From an uncultured Prevotella sp. (GTDB lineage: Bacteria > Bacteroidota > Bacteroidia > Bacteroidales > Bacteroidaceae): a DNA stretch of 64,000 bases. The translations under genes and the position numbers were made by a program. The notes beneath the pieces were generated by a model. It saw only the letters and a list, made by a program, of their open reading frames with translations, searched no databases and was not told where the DNA came from. Position 1 is the stretch's first letter; every line of letters starts with the position of its first letter. The stretch lies in assembly GCA_944319935.1 (NCBI GenBank), contig CALUFM010000006.1, positions 1 through 64,000 of the forward strand, read 5' to 3'. Shown one piece after another: positions 42,991 to 53,128 of the stretch.

Positions 42991-45700
42991 GTTTTGCGCG
43001 TTCTTGTTATCCCTCATCCTTGCTTGTTCCAACAGCAAAAAAACATACGTCATCGGCGTTTCGCAGTGCAGCGAGGACAACTGGCGCGAGAAGCTTAACG
43101 GCGAACTGCGCGACGCCACATACCTGCACGACAACGTGGAGCTGCGCTTCGTCTCGGCCGACGACAACGACAAGCAGCAAACGGAGCAAATCAACGCCCT
43201 CACGGACGGGGACGTTGACCTGCTGATTGTCTCCCCGAACCAGATGAACACGGTGACAAAGCCAATTGACCGGGCGTACGACAAGGGCATACCCGTAATC
43301 CTTTTCGACCGCAAGACAAGCTCAGGCAAGTACACGGCGTTCATCGGGGCGGACAACGAAAAGATAGGACGCACCATCGGGGAGTACGTCGCCACGCAAT
43401 TGGGAGGCCGCGGCACAGTGGCCGAAATACGTGGACTTGAAGGCTCGTCGCCCGCCATCGAGCGTCACAGGGGTTTCGTCACAGCCATCAAGAAATACCC
43501 CGGCATACGCCTGTTGGCAAGCGAAAGCGGCAATTGGTTGCAGCAAAGCGGCTCGGATGTGGCCGCCGGCATGTTCGCGAAAGGCATCGTGCCTGACTAC
43601 ATCTTCGCCCAAAACGACCGCATGGCACTGGGCGCGTGGAGCGAGGCCAAGCGCAGGGGATTGGACAAAAAGATAAGGTTTGTAGGCATCGACGCGCTTC
43701 CCGGCAATGACGGAGGCATAAAACTGGTGCGCGACGGGGTGCTTGAAGCGTCATACATCTACCCCACCCGCGGCGACCTCGTCATGCACTTGGCCCTCAA
43801 CATACTTGAAGGCAAGCCTTACCAGCGCGACAATTACATGAAGGCGGCCCTCGTAACGAGAGACAACGCCGAGACGATGCTGATGCAAACGGAGGAAATG
43901 GGCTACCTCAGCGGCCAACTGGAAAAGCTGCACGGGCGCATAGACTTCTTCTTCACACAGTACAGCCACCAGAAAGTTTACTTCATACTGAGCGTCGTCA
44001 TACTCGTACTTGTGGCCGTGGTGCTGGCCGCGCTTTACCGCATGGCCATAGTGAAGCGGCGCATGGAGTGCGAGACGGCCGACGCCAAGCTGTCGTTCTT
44101 CACCGACATGAGCCACGACCTGCGCACCCCGCTGACGCTTATAGCCGACCCCGTGGAGCGCATCCTCGACGACAGCAACCTCACTTCGCGCCAACGCGAC
44201 ATGCTGGCTGTGGTCAGGCGCAACTCCGCCTTGCTGCAAAGGCTTGTCAGCGAGATACTCGACCTGCGGCGGATACAGGAGGGGAAGATGCAGCTTACGG
44301 TGACGGAGTTCAACCTCGCCGACTACATGAGGCTGTGGGTGGACGGTTTCCTGACGCTTGCCGCCACCCATAAGGTGAGCCTCACGCTTGAGGCGGGACA
44401 TGCGCTGGCCATCAAGGCTGATTATTATAAGGTGGAGCGCATTTGTTACAACCTAATCAGCAACGCCCTGAAATACAACAAACCGGGAGGAACGGTCACC
44501 GTGAGCCTGACGTCACGTGACGGGAAAGCCGTCATATCAGTGGCCGACACGGGCATAGGCATGTCGAAAGCCAACGCGCAACACGCCTTCGAGAAGTTCT
44601 TCCGCGCCCGCCAAGGAGGCGGGGGCACGGGCGTGGGACTGGCCATCGTCAAGGCGTTTGCCGAACTCCACGGCGGCAGCGTGTCAGTAAACAGCGTCGA
44701 GGGCGAAGGCTCAAAGTTCGTTGTAGAGCTGCCATTGTCGCCAGCCGGCAAGCAAACAAGCAGACAAGCAGACAAGCAAACTAGGCCGGTAGACACCCCA
44801 ACCAGCCAAACAGACACCCTCCCCAGCCCTCACGAAGGAAGAGAATCTGACACGCAGAGGCAAGGAAAGGAGTGGACAGGAAGCGTGAATGTTGACATTG
44901 ACGACACCATCAAGGCAAGTCAAACGCAGTCACCTGGGGAGGGCGGGGATGGACTTGCACGCCCCATCATCCTCGTCGTTGACGACAACGCCGACGTGCG
45001 CCAATACGTAGCGGGGATATTGGCTGACAATTACGACGTAAGACAGGCCGCCGACGGCAAAGAAGGGCTTGACGCCGCACTGAAAGACGTGCCCGACCTC
45101 ATCGTCTGCGACGTGATGATGCCCGTGATGGACGGCCTCGAAATGTGCCGCCACGTGAAACGGGAGACGGCCACGAGCCACGTGCCTGTCATCCTGCTGA
45201 CATCCAACACGCAGGAAAACCAGCGCGCCGAGGGCTACGACTGCGGCGCGGACGCCTACATAACAAAGCCCTTCAGCAGCAAAGTGCTACTATCGCGCGT
45301 GCGCAACCTATTGGAAAACCGCAAGCGGCTGAAATACATTTACGGCACGGCGGCAGACGCGCAAGAGCCTGAACCGGCCGACGCCGACAGCCGCTTCATG
45401 GCCGACTTCCGCCGAGTGGTGGGCGAACACATCGCCGACTCAAGCATGAGCGTAGAGACCATAAGCACGGCCTTGGGGCTTAGCCGCGTGCAGATGTACC
45501 GCAAGGTGAAGCAGCTCACGGGCCAGTCGCCCGTCGAAATCATCCGCATAACACGCCTGAAGCGCGCCGAACACCTGCTGAAGACCACCAACCGCACCGT
45601 GTCAGAAATTTCATACGACGTCGGCTTCTCGTCGCCGTCATACTTCTCGAAGTGCTTCAAGGACCACTTCGGCCGCCAGCCGGGCGAGAACAGGAACTGA
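42920..45700 (+). CDS. Hybrid two-component sensor-regulator with periplasmic sugar-binding domain (fructan locus regulator)
   Basis: 926 residues. Signal and lipobox-like segment (LLSLILACSNSK) then a periplasmic-binding-protein domain (about 45-335: VIGVSQCSEDNWREKLNGEL, PVILFDRKTSSGKYTAFIGA). One transmembrane helix at about 353-375. Histidine kinase core with His about 399 (DMSHDLRTPLTL), N-box NLISNALKYNKPGG and ADTGIGMS. Receiver domain with phospho-Asp about 731 (VCDVMMPVMDG) and a C-terminal AraC-type DNA-binding domain (ISTALGLSRVQMYRKVKQLT). Same architecture and context as the fructose sensor BT_1754 of B. thetaiotaomicron, so it likely senses fructose and switches on the genes that follow. 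The linker before the receiver contains repeat-derived residues (KQTSRQADKQTRP). An alternative start at 42968 is possible. Confidence 0.93.
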   Translation: MMKIKYKIRGNHVPPLMGRLGGALFCAFLLSLILACSNSKKTYVIGVSQCSEDNWREKLNGELRDATYLHDNVELRFVSADDNDKQQTEQINALTDGDVDLLIVSPNQMNTVTKPIDRAYDKGIPVILFDRKTSSGKYTAFIGADNEKIGRTIGEYVATQLGGRGTVAEIRGLEGSSPAIERHRGFVTAIKKYPGIRLLASESGNWLQQSGSDVAAGMFAKGIVPDYIFAQNDRMALGAWSEAKRRGLDKKIRFVGIDALPGNDGGIKLVRDGVLEASYIYPTRGDLVMHLALNILEGKPYQRDNYMKAALVTRDNAETMLMQTEEMGYLSGQLEKLHGRIDFFFTQYSHQKVYFILSVVILVLVAVVLAALYRMAIVKRRMECETADAKLSFFTDMSHDLRTPLTLIADPVERILDDSNLTSRQRDMLAVVRRNSALLQRLVSEILDLRRIQEGKMQLTVTEFNLADYMRLWVDGFLTLAATHKVSLTLEAGHALAIKADYYKVERICYNLISNALKYNKPGGTVTVSLTSRDGKAVISVADTGIGMSKANAQHAFEKFFRARQGGGGTGVGLAIVKAFAELHGGSVSVNSVEGEGSKFVVELPLSPAGKQTSRQADKQTRPVDTPTSQTDTLPSPHEGRESDTQRQGKEWTGSVNVDIDDTIKASQTQSPGEGGDGLARPIILVVDDNADVRQYVAGILADNYDVRQAADGKEGLDAALKDVPDLIVCDVMMPVMDGLEMCRHVKRETATSHVPVILLTSNTQENQRAEGYDCGADAYITKPFSSKVLLSRVRNLLENRKRLKYIYGTAADAQEPEPADADSRFMADFRRVVGEHIADSSMSVETISTALGLSRVQMYRKVKQLTGQSPVEIIRITRLKRAEHLLKTTNRTVSEISYDVGFSSPSYFSKCFKDHFGRQPGENRN
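44748..44786 (+). repeat. Tandem aagcaaac/aagcagac units inside the sensor-regulator gene
   Basis: About four 8-base units (aagcaaac, aagcagac, aagcagac, aagcaaac) in frame, encoding KQTSRQADKQT in the linker between kinase and receiver. They match the left arm of inverted repeat N and have no complementary arm nearby. Confidence 0.7.
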
Positions 45701-45731
45701 CCTGACAGCCAAGCAGTTATACACCGTATTC

Positions 45732-45816
45732 CAATAGGCCGCCTTTCGTATCGTGAAAGGTGGCCTATTGCGTCGTAAAAGGCATCCTTTCGCAACGCCG
45801 TTTGCCGCCGTTTGCT
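45732..45816. repeat. GC-rich 22-base-period palindrome cluster, copy 8
   Basis: aataggccgcctttcgtatc pairs with gaaaggtggcctatt; then gtaaaaggcatcctttcgc and gccgtttgccgccgtttgc. It follows the sensor-regulator stop by about 30 bases. Bases 45817-45990 contain nothing else I can assign. Confidence 0.7.
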
Positions 45817-45992
45817 ACGCCGCCGCTTCATCCCCGCCTTTCCGCCGCAGGCCAAAATCGGGCATCAGACTTCCGTTTTGTTTTTTCGTTGACAACTTGC
45901 AATAATCGTTCAAAACCATATCAAATTTGTTTCATGAACGTTTTTTTACAACAAATGAAATAAAACTTTCATAAAACAACACGTCTTACTTA

Positions 45993-46000
45993 TAATTTTG
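45993..46000 (+). promoter_or_regulatory. Predicted -7 box of the susC promoter
   Basis: TAATTTTG, with transcription expected to start near 46007. No good -33 box lies at the usual distance, as expected for a promoter that needs an activator such as the upstream regulator. Confidence 0.5.
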
Positions 46001-46044
46001 CGGCATCGAGAACATGAAAATTTTACTAATCTAAACGTAAAGTT

Positions 46045-49000
46045 ATGATGAAAAACATTAGACGTATGCTGCTAAGCGCAGTATTCTTCGCCATCGGCGC
46101 AACCGCTTTCGCCCAACAACAGGTTGACGTTAGCGGCAATGTGAAAGACGATACTGGCGAAGCCGTCATCGGCGCAACGGTGATGGAAGAAGGCACGAAG
46201 AATGCCACAGTGACCGACTTCGACGGAAACTTCCGCCTGAAAACCGCCCAAGGGGCAAAGCTGAAAATATCCTACATAGGATACAAGACGGTGACCGTTG
46301 CCGCCGGAGCAGCGGTAAATGTTGTCTTGCAGGAAGACAACGCCCAGTTGAATGAACTCGTGGTGACCGGTTACACCACACAAAGGAAAGCCGACTTGAC
46401 AGGTTCAGTTGCGGTAGTATCCACAGACGACCTGAAAACCAGCCCCGACCCAGACCCCATGCGCGCCTTGCAAGGACGTGTGCCAGGCATGACGGTGACG
46501 GGCAACGGTTCGCCTATCGGCACAGGTACGGTGCGCATCCGTGGCGTGGGTTCAATCAATTCGTCGCAAGACCCGCTGTTCATCATCGACGGAGTGCCCA
46601 CAACCATGTCGCTAAACTCACTCAACACGAACGACATCGAGTCAATGCAAGTGCTGAAAGACGCGGCCTCAGCCTCAATCTACGGTTCACGCGCGGCCAA
46701 CGGTGTCATCATCATCACCACCAAGCAAGGCAAGAAAGGCGGCAAGCTGAAGGTGGACTTCTCGGCCAACCTTACCGCCTCGTTCTACACTTCGCAGTCG
46801 CTGATGAAGCTTTGCAACACGAAACAGTACGCCACGGCCATGGCTCAGGCCGCCCTCAACGACGGTCTCGACCCCGTGGCTTACGCCTCCAATTACGGGC
46901 TTGACCTCAACGCCGCCAGCGGAACGCCCATAACCGTATGGGACCCCGCCACCGGACAATATGTAGATTACACGGTGAACGGCCGTTATGACGGCTTTAT
47001 CAATGCCGACAAGACGATGCGCTTCTCTGACACTGACTGGCTCGATGAAATCTCACGCACTGGTTTCTCGCAGAACTATGACCTCTCAATCTCCAACGCC
47101 ACTGACAAGTATTCGGCTCTGTTCTCGCTCGGCTACAAGAAAAACGAGGGAATATTGAAGTATTCTTCTTTTGAAAACATCTCGGCCAGGATAAACACCT
47201 CTTACAATATAAACAAGATGCTGAAAGTAGGAGAGAACTTTACGCTCACATGGTCGAAACAAGTTGACAGCGCGCCGATGGAAAACGCGTTGAAGATGGC
47301 ACCCATCGTGCCTGTCTACGAAACTGACGGCGAGACGTTCGGAGGCCCCGTAGGCAGCATGCCTGACCGCCAAAACCCATTGCGCGAGATGTACATGAAC
47401 AAGGACAACCACCTTGACTACTGGCGGCTCTTTGGCAACGCGTACGCAGAGTTGACACCTATCAAGGGCTTGACGCTGCGCTCAAGCTTCGGCATAGATT
47501 ATTACACGTCGTTCATACAGTCGATGTCGCACACCTTCCACTCCGACATCGTGAACAACGACATCGCCAGCACCACCCTCTCTAACAAGAACGACATGAA
47601 CTGGACGTGGTCCAATACGGCCACATACAACTTCACCTTGGCACAAAAACATGACTTCCAAGTATTGCTCGGAGCTGAAATGTCAAAGCAAAGCTCTATC
47701 GACTGGTCTGGCTACAACGAAGGTTACGCCCTTGAAGACCCCGACTACATGTGGCCAAACGCCGCAACCGGCACAGCCCGCGTTACCGGAGCGAGGGTCG
47801 GTTACCGCCTCGCCTCGTTCTTCGGCAAGGTTGATTACAACTTCGACGACTTCATCTTGGCCTCGTTCACGATACGCCATGATGGTTCGTCACGCTTCGG
47901 CAAGGACCACCGTTGGGGTACTTTCCCCGCCGCAACGCTTGGTGTCCGCCTATCAAAGCTAATAAAGGCCGACTGGCTTGACGACTGGAAGGTGCGCGCT
48001 TCATGGGGAAAGACCGGCAACCAGGCCATCGACAACAACGCGCAGTTCGGCCTTTACGTAGTGGATTACGGTCTCGACCGTGTCACTTCGACAGCATACG
48101 ACATTCTCTTGCAAGGCTCTGGCACATTCCCATCAGGCTATCGCGCCACCCAGCTGCCAAATCCCAACCTGAAATGGGAGGCCGCCACACAATACAACAT
48201 AGGTACAGACTTCACTCTTTTCCGCAATTCGTTGTATGGTTCTATCGACTGGTACATCAAGGATGTTGACGACATGCTCATCAACCCGGCCTACATCGGC
48301 ACGAAAGGAGAAGGCGGAGCAAGCTGGATGAACGGCGCGTCGCTGCGCAACTGGGGTATGGAGTTCATGCTGGGATACAGGAACACGTTGCCATGCGGCC
48401 TCGGAATAGACATCAATGCGAATGCTGACTTCTATCGGAACAAGGTCACTTACCTGCCATCGGTGGCAACCGGCTCTTACGCCCACACTTCCAAGGAGAA
48501 CCTTGTGCAGTCAGGCGAGCCTTACGGGTCGATTGTAGGCTATGTCGTAGAGGGTCTTTTCCAGAATCAGGAGGAAGTTGACGCATCAGGACAGACCAAC
48601 GCCCGCGTCGGAGGACTTAAATACAAGGACGTTGACGGCAACGGAATAATCACCGCCGACGACCAAGACTGGATTTACAATCCCGTGCCCAAGTTCTCTT
48701 ACGGCATCAACATAGCACTCACGTACAAAGGTTTCGACTTCTCGATGTTCTGGCAAGGCGTCTGCGACAAGGACGTTTACAACAACCAGAAGTTCCAGAC
48801 TGACTTCTGGTCGGTCACCGACATCGGCTCGAACAAGGGCAACCGCCTGCTTGATGCATGGAACACCAACAACACGGACTCTAACATTCCGCGCCTGACT
48901 ACTGTCAACAACGGCGACGAAGGGCGCGCCTCAAGCTATTTCGTGGAGAACGGCTCTTACCTGAAACTGCGCACATTGCAGGTTGGATACACGTTCCCGC

Positions 49001-49167
49001 TGAAGCTGATATCAAAGCTCAAGATGACAAACGCACGCGTCTACCTGTCAGGGCAGAACCTTTGCACCATCAAGAGCAGCAGCCTTACTTGCCCCGACCC
49101 TGAGAACCCTGACTGGAATTACCCGTTGTCAACATCGGTGTCGTTCGGCTTGCAATTAACATTCTAA
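46045..49167 (+). CDS. susC: SusC-like TonB-dependent outer-membrane transporter, fructan type
   Basis: 1040 residues. Signal peptide ending ATAFAQ; carboxypeptidase-regulatory-like domain (VDVSGNVKDDTGEAVIGATV, LKISYIGYKTVTV); plug domain beginning near NELVVTGYTTQRKADLTGS with RIRGVGSINSSQDPLFIIDG; then the 22-strand barrel to the C-terminal SVSFGLQLTF, with the terminal Phe typical of outer-membrane proteins. It imports oligosaccharides bound by the SusD partner using TonB energy. The next gene is susD, 18 bases away. Fructan as substrate is inferred from the GH32, fructose transporter and fructokinase in the locus. Confidence 0.95.
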   Translation: MMKNIRRMLLSAVFFAIGATAFAQQQVDVSGNVKDDTGEAVIGATVMEEGTKNATVTDFDGNFRLKTAQGAKLKISYIGYKTVTVAAGAAVNVVLQEDNAQLNELVVTGYTTQRKADLTGSVAVVSTDDLKTSPDPDPMRALQGRVPGMTVTGNGSPIGTGTVRIRGVGSINSSQDPLFIIDGVPTTMSLNSLNTNDIESMQVLKDAASASIYGSRAANGVIIITTKQGKKGGKLKVDFSANLTASFYTSQSLMKLCNTKQYATAMAQAALNDGLDPVAYASNYGLDLNAASGTPITVWDPATGQYVDYTVNGRYDGFINADKTMRFSDTDWLDEISRTGFSQNYDLSISNATDKYSALFSLGYKKNEGILKYSSFENISARINTSYNINKMLKVGENFTLTWSKQVDSAPMENALKMAPIVPVYETDGETFGGPVGSMPDRQNPLREMYMNKDNHLDYWRLFGNAYAELTPIKGLTLRSSFGIDYYTSFIQSMSHTFHSDIVNNDIASTTLSNKNDMNWTWSNTATYNFTLAQKHDFQVLLGAEMSKQSSIDWSGYNEGYALEDPDYMWPNAATGTARVTGARVGYRLASFFGKVDYNFDDFILASFTIRHDGSSRFGKDHRWGTFPAATLGVRLSKLIKADWLDDWKVRASWGKTGNQAIDNNAQFGLYVVDYGLDRVTSTAYDILLQGSGTFPSGYRATQLPNPNLKWEAATQYNIGTDFTLFRNSLYGSIDWYIKDVDDMLINPAYIGTKGEGGASWMNGASLRNWGMEFMLGYRNTLPCGLGIDINANADFYRNKVTYLPSVATGSYAHTSKENLVQSGEPYGSIVGYVVEGLFQNQEEVDASGQTNARVGGLKYKDVDGNGIITADDQDWIYNPVPKFSYGINIALTYKGFDFSMFWQGVCDKDVYNNQKFQTDFWSVTDIGSNKGNRLLDAWNTNNTDSNIPRLTTVNNGDEGRASSYFVENGSYLKLRTLQVGYTFPLKLISKLKMTNARVYLSGQNLCTIKSSSLTCPDPENPDWNYPLSTSVSFGLQLTF

Positions 49168-49185
49168 CATTAACCGTTTACAACA

Positions 49186-51006
49186 ATGAAAAAGATATAT
49201 AACATATTGGCGGCTTGCGCATTGGGACTCACGCTTTCGAGCTGCAACGATTTCCTTGATTACGAACCTACGGCGGTGGTCAATGAAGACAAGGCTTTTT
49301 CCGACCCTGCCGGCATGGTGACGTCGGCTTACGCAATGTTGGGCGACTGTTGGTACACGTATCCGTTCAACTTGTTCCCATACGGCGACGTTGCTTCGGA
49401 TGATTGCCTCAAGGGCGGCGGCAGCACCGGCGACACAGGTTACCACGCTTTCGACATTTGGACAACGCTTGCGCCAAACACTCCGGGCGAGATGGACGAG
49501 CTGTGGTATCGCCTTTACTGCGCGGTGTCACGTTGCAACCGCGCCCTTCTGTCGCTCGACAAATACGGAGAGGACGTTCTCGGGGCTGAGACGACGCGGC
49601 AGCGCGTGGCTGAAGTCAAGTTCCTCCGCGGCCATTTCTACTATAAGTTGCTGACCGTTTTCCGCAAAATTCCTTGGATTGACGAGAACGTAGAGGCAGC
49701 GGGAACGCAAGAACAGACAAGGAACGACGAGTTCACATACGACCAGTTGTTCCACAAGGTCATCGACGATTTCAAGGCGGCATACGACGTGCTGCCCGTC
49801 AAGGGCCCCGGACAGGACGGCCGCGCCAACAAGGTTGCCGCCGCAGCTTATCTCGCCAAGTGCTACCTCAACCTTGCCTGGGGCGACGGCTACGAGGCAA
49901 ACACTGGCGTTGACCACATCAACCGCGACTACATGGACAGCGTGATTGTGTACACAAACGACGTTGAGAACTCTGATTACGACTATCTTGAGGACTATGG
50001 CGACATATTCCTGCCCGAATACAACAACAGCAAGGAATCGGTGTTTGCCGTACAGACGTCAGACTACGAGGACGACCACACGACTTACGGACGCGCCAAC
50101 TGGTCGAACACGCTTAACGGATGCTGGGGCATGTGGTCGTGCGGATGGGACTTCCACAAGCCTTCGCAGGACCTCGTAAACGCTTTCAAGACCAAGAACG
50201 GGCTGCCGATGTTCGACGATTACGACAAGACCCAGGACTACCCCATCAACGGACAGCCCACCACGCAGAAGTGGGACCCGAGGTTGTTCCACACCGTAGG
50301 CATGCCGTCGTTCCCCTACAAGTATGAGGCCGAATACACTCAGACGATGGCGAACTCGCGCGATGCCAACGACTACGGCTATTACACGTCGCTCAAGGAA
50401 GTGCCGCAACGCTCAAAGGGCGAGACCTTCAACGGTTCTTGGCAAGCCTTCGCAATGAATGACTACGTTTTCCGTTATACAGACGTGATGCTCATGCGCG
50501 CCGAGGCTCTCATCGAACTTGACCGCCTCTCTGAGGCACGCGACATCATCAACGCCATACGCCAGCGTGCCAAGAACTCCATAACGAAGCACATAAGCTA
50601 TGCCGCCGACCAGTGCGAAATCGCCCTTTACCCTGAGTCTTACTTCCAGGACAAGGCAACGGCGCGCAAGTGCCTGCGCTGGGAACGCCGCCTGGAGATG
50701 GCCATGGAGAACGGACGCTTCTTCGACCTGCGCCGCTGGGGCGTGGCATCGACTACGCTCAACGCCTATTTCGAGAAGGAGCAGAAGGCCACTTACAGCA
50801 TCTACGACCACAACGGCAACCTGATGGCCGGCGCGCCGCAGCCCGCCGTTGACGCCCAGGGCAACGTCACCAACCGCAACCTGCCTCATGGGGCGTATTA
50901 CCGTGACGCCCACTTCACGGCCGGCAAGAACGAGTTCTTCCCCGTTCCGTACAATCAGATGTTCTACATCCCCGGGCTTTACACCCAGAACCAGAACTAC
51001 AACTGA
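49186..51006 (+). CDS. susD: SusD/RagB-like surface glycan-binding lipoprotein
   Basis: 606 residues with lipobox LTLSSCND (Cys about residue 20), anchoring it on the outer membrane as the lid of SusC. SusD/RagB family marks: NDFLDYEPTAVVNEDKAFSD, AEVKFLRGHFYYKL, the TPR-rich helices, DVMLMRAEALIELDRLSEAR and KCLRWERRLEMAMENGRFFD, with the end FFPVPYNQM. Binds the glycan and delivers it to the transporter. Confidence 0.95.
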   Translation: MKKIYNILAACALGLTLSSCNDFLDYEPTAVVNEDKAFSDPAGMVTSAYAMLGDCWYTYPFNLFPYGDVASDDCLKGGGSTGDTGYHAFDIWTTLAPNTPGEMDELWYRLYCAVSRCNRALLSLDKYGEDVLGAETTRQRVAEVKFLRGHFYYKLLTVFRKIPWIDENVEAAGTQEQTRNDEFTYDQLFHKVIDDFKAAYDVLPVKGPGQDGRANKVAAAAYLAKCYLNLAWGDGYEANTGVDHINRDYMDSVIVYTNDVENSDYDYLEDYGDIFLPEYNNSKESVFAVQTSDYEDDHTTYGRANWSNTLNGCWGMWSCGWDFHKPSQDLVNAFKTKNGLPMFDDYDKTQDYPINGQPTTQKWDPRLFHTVGMPSFPYKYEAEYTQTMANSRDANDYGYYTSLKEVPQRSKGETFNGSWQAFAMNDYVFRYTDVMLMRAEALIELDRLSEARDIINAIRQRAKNSITKHISYAADQCEIALYPESYFQDKATARKCLRWERRLEMAMENGRFFDLRRWGVASTTLNAYFEKEQKATYSIYDHNGNLMAGAPQPAVDAQGNVTNRNLPHGAYYRDAHFTAGKNEFFPVPYNQMFYIPGLYTQNQNYN

Positions 51007-51049
51007 CACTCCAAGTAAGCTCTTGAAACACAACGGGTTACGAACCGTG

Positions 51050-51141
51050 CGGCGAAAGGCGGCCTTTTGGCCTGCAAAAGACCGTCTTTCACAAGCCGAA
51101 ATGCCGCCTTTCGCAAGGCAAGAAGCCGCCTTTTGCAAACG
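51050..51141. repeat. GC-rich 22-base-period palindrome cluster, copy 9
   Basis: Units gcgaaaggcggccttttgg, gcaaaagaccgtctttcac, gaaatgccgcctttcgc and agaagccgccttttgc between susD and the GH32 gene, in the middle of the presumed operon. Confidence 0.7.
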
Positions 51142-51209
51142 CGCGGGTCGCCGCCTGTAGTGTAATGAACATTTGCCTTAAACAATAACGACGATAAACA
51201 GTGACAATA

Positions 51210-53015
51210 ATGAATACTAAGAAGAACCTATACACAGCCCTACTCGGCGCATTCATAGGCCTTTCGGCGTTGGACGCGCAGGCCGAACAGAAGCTGGCCG
51301 TGAGCCATCTGGCCAACCAACAGAACATAGTGGCCGTCACGGAAGCCGGCAAATACCTGCTGCTGCCCGTGCAAGACGACGCGCCTGAGGCCAAGGTGGG
51401 CGTCATTTCGGGCAACACGCAGGTGGGCGTCATGGCCAACGTGCGCCTCGCCCGTGAGCGGGTGGACTATTACGTGCCGTTCAGCCTGGCCGGCTTCGAG
51501 GGCAAGGACGTCAAGATTGACATCCAGGGCATGCCCGCCGAGGCCGCGTGCTGGAAGAATATGAAGCTCTCCGACACGTTCGACTTAAGCAATAAGGAGA
51601 AGCACAGGCCGCTGTACCACCACACTCCGGCCTACGGCTGGATGAACGACCCTAACGGAATGTTCTACAAGGACGGCGTGTGGCACCTCTGTTTCCAGCA
51701 CAACCCCTACGGCTCCGTATGGGGAAACCTGAGCTGGGGACACTCTACCAGCACCGACCTTGTGCATTGGAAGTATGAGGGCGACCCTGTGATGCCTGAC
51801 GCCTGGGGGCTCATCTTCAGCGGTTCCGCCGTTGTTGACAAGGACAACACCGCCGGTTTCGGGCGTGACGCCATCGTGGCTTTCTACACGTCGGCCAAGC
51901 CTACGCCGTGGGGCGACAACCAGATGCAGTGCATGGCGTACAGCACCGACGGCGGAAAGACGTTCACCAAGTATGAAAACAACCCCGTGCTGACCTCAAC
52001 CGAGCGCGACTTCCGCGACCCGAAGGTGTTCTGGTACGCCCCCGGCAAGCACTGGGTGATGATGCTCGCGGTAGGCCAGGAGATGCAAATATACTCTTCC
52101 GCCAACCTGAAAGACTGGAAGTATGAGAGCAGCTTCGGCGCGAAGCAGGGCGCGCACGGCGGCGTGTGGGAGTGCCCCGACCTCGTCGAGCTGCCCGTCG
52201 AGGGCACAAAGGAGAAGCGATGGGTACTCATCTGCAACATCAACCCCGGCGGCCCGTTCGGCGGAAGCGCGACGCAGTACTTCGTGGGGACATTCGACGG
52301 CAAGAAATTCACCAACCAGTATCCCACCAAGACGAAATGGATGGACTACGGGAAAGACCACTACGCCACCGTTACTTTCAGCAACGCGCCCGGCGGACGC
52401 TGCGTGGCCATGGGCTGGATGAGCAACTGGCAGTATGCCGCCATCGTGCCGACGAAGCAATACCGCTCGGCCAACACCATAGCGCGCGACCTCAGCCTTT
52501 ACCGACAAGGCGGCGACCTGCTGCTGCGCTGCGCCCCGTCAAAGGAGATAGAGGCGGCCAGACAGGCGAAGAACAGCCTCAAGAAGTTTGACGTGAAAGA
52601 CGCTTACAGCATTGAGAACCTGCTCGACGGCAACGAAGGTGCTTACGAGATAGAACTTGAAATAAAGAACAACGGCGCGGAAAAGATAGTCTTCACCCTG
52701 CAGAACGCCAAGGGCGAGAGCGTATTGATGTATTACGACGTGGCCACGAGGCAGTTTGTCATGGACAGAAGCGACAGCGGCGAGACATCGTTCAGCCGTG
52801 ACTTCCCCGCCATGACGGTAGCTCCCGCGCCTGACGTGAACGACGTGAAGCTGCGTTTGTTCGTTGACCGCTCAAGCATTGAGGCGTTCGGCGACGGCGG
52901 CAAGTTTGTCATGACAAACCTCGTGTTCCCCTCCGAGCCGTACAACTCGATGAAATTCGAGTCAGTACGCGGTTCGTTCACGGTGAAAGAGATGAATGTG
53001 TATAAGCTGAAATAA
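51210..53015 (+). CDS. GH32 fructan hydrolase (exo-inulinase/levanase type), periplasmic
   Basis: 601 residues from ATG 51210 (MNTKKNLYTALLGAFIGLSA); a GTG 9 bases upstream is unlikely. Signal peptide without lipobox, so probably periplasmic. A small N-terminal beta domain (about 25-125) precedes the five-bladed propeller: YGWMNDPNGMFYKDGVWHLC with the nucleophile Asp, FRDPKVFWYAPGKHWV (RDP motif) and WECPDLVELPV (acid/base Glu). A C-terminal beta-sandwich ends VFPSEPYNSMKFES. It releases fructose from fructan or sucrose ends. It is the only glycosidase in this locus. Confidence 0.93.
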   Translation: MNTKKNLYTALLGAFIGLSALDAQAEQKLAVSHLANQQNIVAVTEAGKYLLLPVQDDAPEAKVGVISGNTQVGVMANVRLARERVDYYVPFSLAGFEGKDVKIDIQGMPAEAACWKNMKLSDTFDLSNKEKHRPLYHHTPAYGWMNDPNGMFYKDGVWHLCFQHNPYGSVWGNLSWGHSTSTDLVHWKYEGDPVMPDAWGLIFSGSAVVDKDNTAGFGRDAIVAFYTSAKPTPWGDNQMQCMAYSTDGGKTFTKYENNPVLTSTERDFRDPKVFWYAPGKHWVMMLAVGQEMQIYSSANLKDWKYESSFGAKQGAHGGVWECPDLVELPVEGTKEKRWVLICNINPGGPFGGSATQYFVGTFDGKKFTNQYPTKTKWMDYGKDHYATVTFSNAPGGRCVAMGWMSNWQYAAIVPTKQYRSANTIARDLSLYRQGGDLLLRCAPSKEIEAARQAKNSLKKFDVKDAYSIENLLDGNEGAYEIELEIKNNGAEKIVFTLQNAKGESVLMYYDVATRQFVMDRSDSGETSFSRDFPAMTVAPAPDVNDVKLRLFVDRSSIEAFGDGGKFVMTNLVFPSEPYNSMKFESVRGSFTVKEMNVYKLK

Positions 53016-53016
53016 G

Positions 53017-53127
53017 GTCATACGGTTGTACGGCCATGCGGTTTTACGGTTTCACCGGAAACAGGCGGACTGACAACCGCACAACCATAAAACCGCAAGA
53101 CCGTACAACCCCATAACCGCAAAACCA
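53017..53127. repeat. Inverted repeat M, cggttgtac/gtacaaccg units
   Basis: Left arm 53017-53052 (catacggtt, gtacggcc, atgcggtt, ttacggtt) and right arm 53075-53127 (accgcacaacc, ataaaaccgc, aagaccgtacaacc, ccgcaaaaccat). The arm units match those of repeat J and of 1-52. It separates the GH32 and transporter genes and ends at the transporter start codon. Confidence 0.75.
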
Positions 53128-53128
53128 T

